Positions 16,511 to 24,622 of a stretch of 39,149 bases of DNA are shown piece after piece (the first letter of the stretch is position 1; the number at the start of each line of letters is the position of its first letter). The stretch lies in contig JBHHVZ010000014.1 in assembly GCA_046756245.1 (NCBI GenBank), forward strand, positions 1 through 39,149. Direction: 5' to 3'. The stretch comes from G021776435 sp046756245. GTDB lineage: Bacteria; Pseudomonadota; Alphaproteobacteria; Caulobacterales; Parvularculaceae. The translations under genes and the position numbers were made by a program. Under the pieces are notes generated by a model, which worked only from the letters and a program-made list of their open reading frames with translations, did no database searches and was not told where the DNA came from.

Positions 16511-19186
16511 ATGACAAAAACAATGCTGATCGACGCGGCCCACCGGGAAGAAGTCCGCGTCGCGCTGATCGACAACGGCAAGGTCGAAGACTTCGACTTC
16601 GAATCCTCCACCCGCAAACCGCTTAGAGGAAATATCTATCTCGCCCGCGTGACGCGGGTCGAACCGTCGCTGCAGGCCGCCTTCGTCGAATATGGCGGCA
16701 ACCGGCACGGATTCCTCGCCTTTAGCGAAATCCACCCGGATTACTATCAGATCCCGGTTTCCGACCGTGAACTCCTGCAGGCCGCCGAAGCTGAAGAAGC
16801 GGCGCTCGCGGCCGAACTTGAGCTGGCCCATCGCAACGACGAAGCCGACGACGAAGACTTTCTTCAAAACGGCGACGACGGCGATGGCGGTGAAGCAACC
16901 GAAGCCGAAGCGCAAAATGGCGACGGCGACGTAGAAGCGGATAATGACGAGTCGGGCGCAAAGGCGCAATCCGACGACGGCGAAACCGACAGCGAGGACG
17001 ACGCTGAAGAGGACTCCGAAGACACCACCGCCGACGCAGACGCGCAATTCAGCGACGAGGCGAGCGGCGCCGACGAGGCTCCCGAAGCCGAGGATGAGGC
17101 CGCCGCCAGGCCGTCTTCGAACAGGACAGCGCTCCTTGAGCGGTATCACGACGCCAAACGCAAGCGCGCGCGCCTGCTGCGCAACTACAAAATCCAGGAG
17201 GTCGTCAAGCGCCGTCAGATTCTGCTGGTGCAGGTCGTCAAGGAAGAACGCGGCACCAAGGGCGCGGCGCTGACCACCTATATCTCGCTCGCCGGGCGCT
17301 ATTGCGTGCTGATGCCGAACACGGCGCGCGGCGGCGGCATTTCCCGCAAGATTCCAAGCGCTTCCGACCGGCGGCGCCTGCGCAAGGTAGTCGACGGCCT
17401 CGACGTGCCGGACGGCATGGGGCTGATCATTCGAACGGCCGGCGCCAAGCGCACCAAGGCTGAAATCAAACGCGATTATGATTATCTCCTGCGGCTGTGG
17501 GACACCATCCGCAATCTGACGCTCAAATCGATTGCGCCCTGCCTGATTTACGAAGAGGCCAGCCTCATCAAGCGCGCCATTCGCGACCTTTATGACAAGG
17601 ACATATCAAAGGTGCTGGTCGACGGCGAAACCGGCTATCGCGAGGCGAAGGACTTCATGAAAATGCTGATGCCTTCGCACGCCAAGTATGTTCAGCCGTA
17701 CAAGGACAGGACGCCGCTCTTTCTGAAGTTTGACATCGAGCGCCAGCTCGACGCCATGTACCAGCCGACGGTGCGGCTGAAGTCGGGCGGCTATATCGTC
17801 ATTCACCAGACCGAAGCGCTGGTGGCGATCGACGTCAACTCGGGCAAAGCCACGCGCGAGCGCAATATCGAACTGACGGCGCTCAAGACCAATATCGAAG
17901 CCGCGCAGGAAGTCGCCCGCCAATGCCGTGTGCGCGACCTTGCCGGCCTTATCGTCATCGACTTCATCGATATGGAGGAGATGAAGAACAATCGCGCGGT
18001 CGAGCGCAAACTGAAGGATGCGCTCAAAGACGACCGCGCGCGCCTTCAGGCCGGGCGCATTTCGAGTTTCGGGCTTCTCGAAATGTCGCGCCAGCGCCGG
18101 CGTTCGGGGATCGTCGACGGTACGACGCGCGCCTGTCCGACCTGCGCCGGCGCCGGCGTCGTGCGCTCGCACGAGACCACGACGCTCAGAATCCTGCGCG
18201 CCATCGAAGGCGAAGCGCTTTCCGGCAAGGCCGGAATCATCACCGCGCGCACTTCGCTCGACGTCGCGCTCTACATCCTTAACAACAAGCGCGACTGGTT
18301 GAAGCGCATCGAGGACGACAACGGCGTCACCATCGAAATCGCCGCCGACGAAGACAAGGCGGGCGATCTCTATGACATCGAGAAACGCGGCGCGCCGCGC
18401 GAATGTTCGGATGAAAAGGCTGTGATTCGCGCCGACCAGCCTGACATCATCGAAGAAGAAGCGCCCGACGCGGCAGTCGGCGATGTCGATGAAGAGGGCG
18501 AAAAAGACCGCGGCGGCCGCAAAAAGCGCCGCCGCCGCAAGCGCCGCGCAGAAGACGCGGCCCCGGCGCCCGAACCAGCAGCCGCAGCCCAGGGCGAAGC
18601 TCAGCCCGAGGAACCCGCCGCCGCAGATAAAACCGAAGGCGGCGGCGAGGCCGAGGCCGGCGCCGAAGACGCCAAACCCAAACGGCGCCGGCGGCGCGGG
18701 CGGCGCGGCGGGCGTCGCAACCGCCGCGGCGCCGAAGCCGGCGTCAAGGACGCCGCAGCCGCAGACCAAGCCGGAGACGCCGGCGGCGGGGAGCGAACGC
18801 TAGCCGCCGAGGCGGCCGACGACGGCGTCAGCGCTGACGCTCCGGGGGCCCGTGCGCCGCAGCAGACTTCTTCGGAAGGCGGTGATGAGACGCGCGGCGA
18901 AGCAGAAGCCGCCAAATCGCCCGACCACGAGCCCAAGGAAGCCGAACCGGCCGAAACATCGGCCGCCAAGCCGCCGGCGAAGAAACCGGCCCGCAAGCGC
19001 CGTTCGGCGGCCAAGGCTGCGAAAACGGCGGACAATGGCGGTGAGAACAGAGCCGCGCCCGCAGCGAGCGGCGAAAGGAGCGCGGACGCCGGTTCGTCTG
19101 AGGAGCCGGCCAATGCCGGCGACGCGCCTGATGCGGCGGCCAAGCCGGTTCGCAAGGGATGGTGGCAGCGCGCACTCGGCGGTTAG
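16511..19186 (+). CDS. rne: Ribonuclease E (RNase E/G family)
   Basis: Essential 5'-end-sensing endoribonuclease and degradosome scaffold. The 891 residues divide as: an S1 RNA-binding domain (about 35-270) interrupted by an acidic insertion (about 93-200, Asp/Glu/Ala-rich), the 5'-sensor region with VLMPNTARGGGISRKI, the DNase I-like catalytic part with D441 (AIDVNSG) and D487 (IDFIDME), and a Zn-link CPTC (C542, C545). A disordered C-terminal half (about 620-891) follows, with acidic stretches and Arg-rich patches (KKRRRRKRR; KRRRRRGRRGGRRNRRG) for RNA and partner binding. The final GWWQRALGG motif is typical of alphaproteobacterial RNase E. Its TAG stop lies inside a 13-bp inverted repeat. 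Confidence 0.97.
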   Translation: MTKTMLIDAAHREEVRVALIDNGKVEDFDFESSTRKPLRGNIYLARVTRVEPSLQAAFVEYGGNRHGFLAFSEIHPDYYQIPVSDRELLQAAEAEEAALAAELELAHRNDEADDEDFLQNGDDGDGGEATEAEAQNGDGDVEADNDESGAKAQSDDGETDSEDDAEEDSEDTTADADAQFSDEASGADEAPEAEDEAAARPSSNRTALLERYHDAKRKRARLLRNYKIQEVVKRRQILLVQVVKEERGTKGAALTTYISLAGRYCVLMPNTARGGGISRKIPSASDRRRLRKVVDGLDVPDGMGLIIRTAGAKRTKAEIKRDYDYLLRLWDTIRNLTLKSIAPCLIYEEASLIKRAIRDLYDKDISKVLVDGETGYREAKDFMKMLMPSHAKYVQPYKDRTPLFLKFDIERQLDAMYQPTVRLKSGGYIVIHQTEALVAIDVNSGKATRERNIELTALKTNIEAAQEVARQCRVRDLAGLIVIDFIDMEEMKNNRAVERKLKDALKDDRARLQAGRISSFGLLEMSRQRRRSGIVDGTTRACPTCAGAGVVRSHETTTLRILRAIEGEALSGKAGIITARTSLDVALYILNNKRDWLKRIEDDNGVTIEIAADEDKAGDLYDIEKRGAPRECSDEKAVIRADQPDIIEEEAPDAAVGDVDEEGEKDRGGRKKRRRRKRRAEDAAPAPEPAAAAQGEAQPEEPAAADKTEGGGEAEAGAEDAKPKRRRRRGRRGGRRNRRGAEAGVKDAAAADQAGDAGGGERTLAAEAADDGVSADAPGARAPQQTSSEGGDETRGEAEAAKSPDHEPKEAEPAETSAAKPPAKKPARKRRSAAKAAKTADNGGENRAAPAASGERSADAGSSEEPANAGDAPDAAAKPVRKGWWQRALGG

Positions 19187-19237
19187 GGTCAAAACTCAAT
19201 TATCCCGTAAGCCGCGACGCCCCGGTTTTGACCCTAA
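19183..19237. repeat. 13-bp perfect inverted repeat overlapping the rne stop codon
   Basis: TTAGGGTCAAAAC (19183-19195, containing the TAG stop at 19184-19186) and GTTTTGACCCTAA (19225-19237) are perfect inverted copies with a 29-base spacer. There is no T-run, so a standard intrinsic terminator is unlikely; an mRNA 3'-end stem or a protein-binding palindrome are alternatives. Confidence 0.6.
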
Positions 19238-19372
19238 GCGACAGATCGGGCCCGTTTTTGCGTATAAGACGGGCTTGGGTCACAATTCCGGCGCCGGAAT
19301 CTGGCATTAATCGCTATCGGCGGCGATCGCGACTACAGTCGACGCTGAAGACGGTCTGCAGGAGCAGTTTGA

Positions 19373-20797
19373 GTGAACGTTAGAAAAACCGCCGCTGCAT
19401 TTGCCGCTGTTCTGTTAATGGCGGCGCCGGCGCACGCCCAGCAATTGTTGCGGGACGCCGAAATCGAGCAGTGGCTGGAGGACTATTCCCATCCGCTGTT
19501 TCACGCAGCCGGCGTTGCGCCGGAGAGCGTCCATATATGGCTGATCGGCGATCAGACGCCTAACGCCTTCGCCGGCGGACTTAATATGGGCGTTCACACA
19601 GGGCTCATTACGCTCGCCGATACGCCGAACCAGATCGAAGGCGTGATCGCGCACGAAACCGGCCATATCGCCGGCGGCCATTCGGCGCGCTCGGACGAAG
19701 CGATCGCCGCGGCGACCCGGCCGATGCTTTTAAGCCTTGTGTTGGCGGCCGGCGCCATCGCCGCGGGCGCGCCTGACGCGGGCATCGGCATTCTCGGGCT
19801 CGGACAGAACATCGGAACCGCCAACTACCTGACCTACAGCCGCGGACAGGAAGCCAGAGCCGACCAGGCGGCCGTTACTTATCTCGACAGGCTCGGTCAT
19901 TCGAGCGAGGGCCTGATCGAGTTTTTCGCCAAGCTTCGGAACTATCAGGTTCTCACCGGACGCCGTATCAATCCTTATCTGCAAAGCCACCCGCTCGCCG
20001 GCCAGCGCATGACTGCGCTTACGAGGCGGGCGACGTCGTCGCCTTATTACGAGGTGAAAGATTCAGAAGAAGATATTTTCCGCCTCCGGATGATTCAGGC
20101 GAAAATTAAGGGCTTCATGCAGGAATCGCTGTACACGCTGCGCGAATATCCTCTTTCGGACCAGTCGCGTCCGGCGCAATATGCGCGCGCCGTCGCTTAT
20201 TATCGCGACACGCAAATCGATAAAGCCTTGAATGAAATCAACCGGCTGATCGAGTGGAAATCGGAAAATCCCTATTTCTGGGAGCTCAAGGGCCAGATGC
20301 TGTTCGAGTTCGGCAGGGTGGCGGAATCCGTCGAACCGCATCGCAAATCCGTCGAGCTTGCGCCGACGAAAGCGCTCCTTCGCATTAATCTCGGCCGGGC
20401 GCTGGTTGCGACCGAGGATGTCGCCAATTACGACGAGGCGATCAAGGAGCTCAAGGCGGCGCTGCTTCTCGAACCTGACAACGGTTTCGGCTGGTTCGAG
20501 CTCGCCCGCGCTTATGGCGGACTTGGCGAAAAAAGCATGGCCGACCTCGCCACCGCCGAAGCGCGCTATCACGCCGGCGCCAAAGCCGAAGCCAACCAGT
20601 TCGCGCGCCGCGCCATCCATGGGCTGAAAAAGGGTACGCCGGAATGGCGCCGAGCCTCCGACATCATCATTGCGAGCCAGCCGGAAGGCGCCGGCGCATT
20701 GCCGCAAATTGTCCGCGGCGAAGACGAGCCTGGCCCGCAGGATCCGCCCGAAACCGAACGTCCCGAAGGCGACGTTCCGGATCCTGAAGGTTCCTGA
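19373..20797 (+). CDS. M48 family metalloprotease with TPR repeats (BepA/YfgC-like)
   Basis: Periplasmic zinc protease of the BepA type, which in E. coli assists or degrades stalled outer-membrane proteins and LptD. The 474 residues start with a cleavable signal peptide (to AHAQ, about residue 22). An M48 domain follows with H94-E-x-x-H98 and the third ligand E160 in QEARADQAA, then several TPR-like helices (about 260-420) and an acidic Pro-rich tail. The start is GTG 19373, with AGGAG (19360-19364) eight bases before it; no ATG is near. It lies 186 bases after rne and 65 bases before the DsbA-like gene, with which it probably forms an operon. Substrate is inferred from the family. Confidence 0.92.
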   Translation: MNVRKTAAAFAAVLLMAAPAHAQQLLRDAEIEQWLEDYSHPLFHAAGVAPESVHIWLIGDQTPNAFAGGLNMGVHTGLITLADTPNQIEGVIAHETGHIAGGHSARSDEAIAAATRPMLLSLVLAAGAIAAGAPDAGIGILGLGQNIGTANYLTYSRGQEARADQAAVTYLDRLGHSSEGLIEFFAKLRNYQVLTGRRINPYLQSHPLAGQRMTALTRRATSSPYYEVKDSEEDIFRLRMIQAKIKGFMQESLYTLREYPLSDQSRPAQYARAVAYYRDTQIDKALNEINRLIEWKSENPYFWELKGQMLFEFGRVAESVEPHRKSVELAPTKALLRINLGRALVATEDVANYDEAIKELKAALLLEPDNGFGWFELARAYGGLGEKSMADLATAEARYHAGAKAEANQFARRAIHGLKKGTPEWRRASDIIIASQPEGAGALPQIVRGEDEPGPQDPPETERPEGDVPDPEGS

Positions 20798-20862
20798 ATT
20801 TTTGAAACGCGGACGCGCATGTCCGGAAAGAAGCTGTTTTCTCGCTGAAAATGGGGACGAGG

Positions 20863-21678
20863 ATGAAAACCAGACTGATTATCGGCGCGGCGCTCATTGC
20901 TGCGGCGGCGTTCGGCGCGCTTATCGCCGGACAGGCCGCGGCGCAATCCAAGTCATCACAGGCCGAATCCTCTGAGCGGCCGTTTTCGAAAATGGAGGAG
21001 GACGAGATCCGCATGATCGTGCGCGAATATCTCGCCGAACATCCGGAAGTCATCATCGAAGCGATCAACATTTACGCCGAACGCGAACGCGAGGCCGACG
21101 CCGCACGCGCTCTCGCCGGCGCGCAAGCCAATCTCTCCACCCTGCTCGATGAAAGGAACGGCTTCATCACCGGCGCAAAACCGGCCAGCGCCAAGGTCGC
21201 CGTCATCGAGTTCTTCGATTACCACTGCGCGTTCTGCAAACGCGCCGTCGACATCGTCCAGGATCTCACGACAAGCGATCCTGACGTGAAGGTTGTGTTC
21301 CGCGAGTTTCCGATCCTGCGCGAGGAATCGCAATACGCCGCCGAGATCGCGTTGGCGGCGCGCGAGCAGGGTAAATATCGCGACCTGCATTTCGCGCTGA
21401 TGAAAACCAAGGGCGTGATGCCGCCAGACCGCGTCAACGCGATCGCCAGGAGCGCCGGGCTTAACGTTCGCGCCCTCGAGTCCGCGCGCAAGGACCCCTC
21501 AATCGCCGCCGCCATCGGCGAAACCTACCGCATCGCCGATGAAATGGGCGTCGAGGGCACGCCCGCTTTTGTGGTTGCAACGCTCGACGGCGACTATGTG
21601 CGGGTCGTTTCGGGCTATTATCCGAACGAATTGGCGGCGGCGATCAAGGAAGCAAAAGCCGCAGCGGGGACGAGATAA
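20863..21678 (+). CDS. DsbA-family thiol oxidoreductase with Com1-like N-terminus
   Basis: Periplasmic thioredoxin-fold oxidoreductase of about 271 residues. A signal peptide ends near GQAAAQ (residue 28). A Com1/ScsC-like N-terminal helical segment follows (about 40-90, with MIVREYLAEHPEVIIEAI), as in trimeric DsbC-like alphaproteobacterial proteins. The DsbA domain has EFFDYHCAFCKRAV with the redox pair C122-A-F-C125 and the cis-Pro loop GVEGTPAFV. I prefer ATG 20863 (MKTRLII) to ATG 20851, since GGGG lies at a better distance from it; the difference is four residues. It follows the M48 protease, suggesting a shared envelope-quality-control role (inference). Confidence 0.92.
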   Translation: MKTRLIIGAALIAAAAFGALIAGQAAAQSKSSQAESSERPFSKMEEDEIRMIVREYLAEHPEVIIEAINIYAEREREADAARALAGAQANLSTLLDERNGFITGAKPASAKVAVIEFFDYHCAFCKRAVDIVQDLTTSDPDVKVVFREFPILREESQYAAEIALAAREQGKYRDLHFALMKTKGVMPPDRVNAIARSAGLNVRALESARKDPSIAAAIGETYRIADEMGVEGTPAFVVATLDGDYVRVVSGYYPNELAAAIKEAKAAAGTR

Positions 21679-21710
21679 AGCGAGAGTCTTCGGGGATCTG
21701 ACATTGTTCC

Positions 21711-21853
21711 TGTCATTCCGGGACGGCCGACAGGCCGGACCCGGAATCCACGCCTGAGCCTCTCCTTGCGATCAGCGGCGAGGTCGGCGCACGTGGGGGG
21801 GGGCGCTCAGGAATGGATTCCGGATCGCGGCTCGCGCCGCGTCCGGAATGACA
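21711..21853. repeat. REPIN-like palindromic element, copy 1
   Basis: A 143-base element bounded by TGTCATTCCGG (21711-21721) and CCGGAATGACA (21843-21853). Its two halves are inverted copies of a unit of about 50 bases: both arms read outside-in as TGTCATTCCGG, a variable GC hairpin, CCGGAATCCA, then CCTGAGC. It fills the gap between the convergent dsbA-like gene and thiG, where it may also stop transcription from both sides. A related copy lies at 24167-24301. Confidence 0.8.
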
Positions 21854-21878
21854 GAGAAAAGCTGAATGCCGACAGCCC

Positions 21879-22652
21879 TCATATAAGCCCCGCCAGCGGC
21901 GATGACGGATCGGCGTAGCGCTTTTTCGGCATGCGTCCGGCGCGATAGGCTTCGCGGCCGGCGATCACGGCGTGCTTCATCGCGGTCGCCATCCGGATCG
22001 GATCCTTGGCTTCGGCGATCGCGGTGTTCATCAGCACGCCGTCGCAGCCGAGTTCCATCGCCGCGGCCGCATCCGAAGCCGTGCCGACGCCGGCGTCGAC
22101 GATGACCGGCGCGGAAGACTGTTCGACGATGAGACGAATATTCACCGGATTGATGATCCCGAGCCCCGACCCGATCAGCGAGCCCAGCGGCATGATCGCG
22201 CAACAGCCGACGTCTTCGAGCTTCCGCGCATAGACCGGATCGTCGGAGCAGTAGACCATCACCTTGAAGCCGTCCTTGATGAGGAGCTTGGCGGCGCGGA
22301 GCGTTTCTTCCATGTCCGGGTAAAGCGTCTTCTGGTCGGCGAGCACTTCGAGCTTCACGAGATCCCAGCCGCCGGCCTCGCGCGCCAGCCGCAGCGTGCG
22401 GATCGCGTCGTCGGCCGTGAAACATCCGGCCGTGTTGGGCAGATAGACGTATTTCTTGGGGTCGAGGAAATCGACGAGCGTCGGCTTGTCGCGGTCGGTG
22501 AGATTGACCCGGCGCACCGCCACTGTAACGATCTCAACGCCGGCGGCTTCGGCGGCGCGGGCGTTTTCCTCATACGTTTTGTATTTCCCGGTGCCGATGA
22601 TGAGGCGCGAAGAAAACTTCCGTCCGGCGATTTCCAAAGCGTGATCGGTCAT
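21879..22652 (-). CDS. thiG: Thiazole synthase
   Basis: Forms the thiazole phosphate of thiamine from DXP, ThiS-thiocarboxylate and dehydroglycine. A TIM-barrel of 257 residues with the Schiff-base lysine K100 in WDLVKLEVLAD. Other family signatures: RLIIGTGKY, NTAGCFTADDAIRTLRLAREA, GSGLGIINPVNIRLI, APVIVDAGVGTASDAAAAMELGCDGVL and NTAIAEAKDPI. The ATG at 22652 follows GGAA on the minus strand. Normally thiG follows thiS directly; here thiS lies 2.4 kb upstream on the same strand, with palindromic repeats and a plus-strand gene between them. thiG would therefore need its own promoter, which I could not identify. Confidence 0.97.
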   Translation of the reverse strand: MTDHALEIAGRKFSSRLIIGTGKYKTYEENARAAEAAGVEIVTVAVRRVNLTDRDKPTLVDFLDPKKYVYLPNTAGCFTADDAIRTLRLAREAGGWDLVKLEVLADQKTLYPDMEETLRAAKLLIKDGFKVMVYCSDDPVYARKLEDVGCCAIMPLGSLIGSGLGIINPVNIRLIVEQSSAPVIVDAGVGTASDAAAAMELGCDGVLMNTAIAEAKDPIRMATAMKHAVIAGREAYRAGRMPKKRYADPSSPLAGLI

Positions 22653-22739
22653 GTCGCCATTCCAACTTGTGTCGGCGCTCGACGCGCCTTTGCTCGCGCA
22701 GGACGAAACGTTGCGGCCCGGCGCTTGTTTTGTCTCGCG

Positions 22740-22814
22740 CTAGTGTCCCGAACCAGAAATTCGTTTCATTTGCAGCAAACTCCGGACGAATTTCTGGTTC
22801 GATAGGGACACTAG
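22740..22814. repeat. Palindromic element P1 with CTAG ends
   Basis: Left arm CTAGTGTCCC (22740-22749) plus GAACCAGAAATTCGT (22750-22764); right arm ACGAATTTCTGGTTC (22786-22800), a GATA bulge (22801-22804), then GGGACACTAG (22805-22814). All 25 arm bases pair perfectly; loop of 21 bases. The terminal CTAG at 22811-22814 is shared with the next element. Confidence 0.9.
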
Positions 22815-22854
22815 AGCATGTTCTCCGAAATGCGAGTCGGAGAACATGCTCTAG
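22811..22854. repeat. Palindromic element P2 with CTAG ends
   Basis: CTAGAGCATGTTCTCCGA (22811-22828) and TCGGAGAACATGCTCTAG (22837-22854) form a perfect 18-bp stem with an AATGCGAG loop. On the plus strand GTTTTTATTTT follows, so it could act as an intrinsic terminator, although no plus-strand gene lies directly upstream. Confidence 0.9.
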
Positions 22855-22868
22855 GTTTTTATTTTGTC

Positions 22869-22911
22869 GCGCATTTTATCCGAAAACCGGTTCCCACTTT
22901 TCGGAATGCGC
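22869..22911. repeat. Palindromic element P3 (CCGAAAACCGGTTCCCACTT type)
   Basis: GCGCAT (22869-22874) pairs with ATGCGC (22906-22911), and TCCGAAAA (22879-22886) with TTTTCGGA (22898-22905), around loop CCGGTTCCCAC; four bases bulge on the left. It ends TCTAG (22912-22916). I recognise this as a repeat widespread in alphaproteobacterial intergenic DNA (from memory, not searched). Confidence 0.85.
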
Positions 22912-22929
22912 TCTAGCAGGTATTTGTAT

Positions 22930-23007
22930 CTAGTGGAGCTTTTGAATTTGACATTTGAGAACGCGCTTGCCGCAGGTAGGACTCAAATGTCAAATTCGCT
23001 CCACTAG
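22930..23007. repeat. Palindromic element P4 with CTAG ends
   Basis: CTAGTGGAGC (22930-22939) pairs with GCTCCACTAG (22998-23007), and AATTTGACATTTGAG (22945-22959) with CTCAAATGTCAAATT (22982-22996), all perfect. TTTTG bulges on the left and a single C on the right; loop of 22 bases. Same plan as P1 (10-bp outer stem starting CTAGTG, bulge, 15-bp inner stem) but different stem sequence. Confidence 0.9.
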
Positions 23008-23069
23008 CGACGTAGTCTTTCAAGGGGCCGGACTCCAGCCCCCGGACTGAAAATAGAGGGGAATCGACC

Positions 23070-24125
23070 ATGCCGCGCATTGCGCCGCTGATTACAAGCG
23101 TTTTTCTGGCATTGACGCTCGCCGCCTGCAATTTCTCGTTCTCCGCCAGCAAGGACGAAAACGCCGGGATGCGCGGCGACGCCTATTTCGACAATACGGG
23201 CCGCGACGACGTTCTGAGCGGCGGCGTCAAAATGATTCCGATTTCGACGCCGGCCGGCGATTTCAGGGTCTGGACCAAGCGCGTCGGCAACAATCCGAGG
23301 GTCAAGGTTCTGCTGCTGCATGGCGGCCCGGCCATGACGCACGAATATTTCGAAGCCTTCGATTCCTATTTCCCCGGCGCCGGCGTCGAATATTACTATT
23401 ACGACCAGCTCGGAAGCTTTTACAGCGACCAGCCCGACGACGACGATCTGTGGACGACCGAGCGTTTCGTCGACGAGGTCGAACAGGTGCGCGCAGCCCT
23501 CGGCCTCGATGAAACCAATTTCTGCCTGCTCGGCCATTCCTGGGGCGGCATTCTCGCCATGGAATACGCGCTTGCGCATCAGGACAAGATGAAATGCCTC
23601 ATCATTTCGAACATGATGGCGAGCATTCCCGACTATAATCAGTATGCGGCGGATATTCTGGCCGACCGCCTCGACCCGGATGCGCTGGCCGAAATCCGCG
23701 CGCTCGAAGCGGCCGAAGATTTCGAAAATCCGCGCTATATGGAGCTTTTGATCCCCGAGCATTACGAGCGACACGTGCTCCGCATGCCGTTCGAGGACTG
23801 GCCGGATCCGGTCGTGCGCGCCCTTAATCACTATAACGCGCACATTTACACGCTGATGCAGGGCCCGAGCGAATTCGGCGCGCGCGGGCGCCTGGAACAC
23901 TGGGACCGCACCGAAGACCTCAAGCGCATTGAAATTCCGACGCTCGCCATCGGCGGGCGCTGGGACACCATGGATCCTGCGCACATGAAATGGATGGCCG
24001 GCGAAGTTCAGAACGGACGCTATCTCGCCACCGAAGGCAGCCACATGGCGATCTATGACGACCAGAAAACCTACATGAACGGCGTCATCAAATTTCTCAA
24101 AGACGTCGACGCCGGGAAGATGTGA
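23070..24125 (+). CDS. S33 proline iminopeptidase-like alpha/beta hydrolase, predicted lipoprotein
   Basis: A 351-residue alpha/beta hydrolase. The N-terminus is a lipoprotein signal peptide with lipobox LAAC (C20), so the enzyme should be tethered to a membrane on the periplasmic side. Family features: the oxyanion loop HGGPAMTHEYF, the nucleophile elbow G155-H-S157-W-G-G, an acid in GGRWDTMDP, and catalytic H325 in EGSHMAIYDD. The HGGP loop and GHSWGG elbow are typical of proline iminopeptidases and relatives (S33), which release N-terminal proline or hydrolyse small amides. Substrate is unknown. It is alone on the plus strand between thiG and thiS and flanked on both sides by palindromic repeats, which suggests it entered or was rearranged into a thiS-thiG operon. 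Confidence 0.88.
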   Translation: MPRIAPLITSVFLALTLAACNFSFSASKDENAGMRGDAYFDNTGRDDVLSGGVKMIPISTPAGDFRVWTKRVGNNPRVKVLLLHGGPAMTHEYFEAFDSYFPGAGVEYYYYDQLGSFYSDQPDDDDLWTTERFVDEVEQVRAALGLDETNFCLLGHSWGGILAMEYALAHQDKMKCLIISNMMASIPDYNQYAADILADRLDPDALAEIRALEAAEDFENPRYMELLIPEHYERHVLRMPFEDWPDPVVRALNHYNAHIYTLMQGPSEFGARGRLEHWDRTEDLKRIEIPTLAIGGRWDTMDPAHMKWMAGEVQNGRYLATEGSHMAIYDDQKTYMNGVIKFLKDVDAGKM

Positions 24126-24166
24126 GCGGGGCGGGCGGCGCAAGGTTGAAGACTATTCTTGTTGAA

Positions 24167-24301
24167 CGTCATTCCGGACGGCGAAGCCGATCCGGAATCC
24201 ATCCCTGAGCCTGTCCCGGCGATCAGCCGCGCGGATTGCACAAGCGGAATCTGCAGCGGAATGGATTGCGGATAATCGCTCGCGCGATTTCCGGAATGAC
24301 A
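24167..24301. repeat. REPIN-like palindromic element, copy 2
   Basis: A 135-base element from CGTCATTCCGG (24167-24177) to CCGGAATGACA (24291-24301). It shares with copy 1, in the same order, CATTCCGG, CCGGAATCCA, CCTGAGCCT, GCGATCAGC, GGAATGGATT and TCCGGAATGACAG. The middle has diverged. It lies 41 bases after the hydrolase stop. Confidence 0.8.
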
Positions 24302-24510
24302 GGATAGGTCTCCGTCGAAAGGGTCCATTCTGAAAAACGAAAAACTTGAGACCCGCGCATTCCGCCGGCTGCAGCGCCAAAGGGTCCATTTTGTCCATTT
24401 CGGAACGTTGCGCGAACGCGGACCCGCTCCGATCTCGCGGCTTCGCCGCTCGCCCCCCCGTTAGTCCGCAGGGCGATCGCATATAACAGACTTGCTTCTC
24501 AATCCGTCCA

Positions 24511-24600
24511 CCCCGGCGAAAGCCGGGGCCCAGCCAAACTAAAGAAGACGGGCTTCGCCCGACATTTTCTATAGTGCTGGATCCCGGCCTTCGCCGGGAT
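24511..24600. repeat. Palindromic repeat of CCCGGCGAAAGCCGGG type
   Basis: Three hairpins in a row: CCCCGGC-gaaa-GCCGGGG (24511-24528), CGGGC-ttc-GCCCG (24549-24561) and ATCCCGGC-cttc-GCCGGGAT (24581-24600). The outer parts GGCCCAGC and GTGCTGGAT are also roughly inverted, so the whole forms one compound palindrome. This pattern is common between genes in alphaproteobacteria (recalled, not searched). Confidence 0.75.
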
Positions 24601-24622
24601 GAGCGGGGAAGTTTTCTCATAT

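Larger units (their letters stand above)
22653..23069. other. 417-base repeat-filled gap between thiG and the hydrolase gene
   Basis: Divergent intergenic region. About 270 of its bases are four palindromic elements (22740-22814, 22811-22854, 22869-22911, 22930-23007), described separately. The hydrolase leader (23008-23069) and the thiG upstream region (22653-22739) remain; no clear promoter was found in either. Confidence 0.6.

Noticed and set aside
16381..16626. Small plus-strand open frame in the rne leader
   Set aside because: It runs into rne in another frame, has no good ribosome-binding site and no similarity to known leader peptides; composition suffices to explain it.
23004..24143. 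A 379-codon minus-strand open frame
   Set aside because: Antisense to the S33 hydrolase, which has lipobox, GHSWGG and catalytic His; the antisense product has no recognisable domain.
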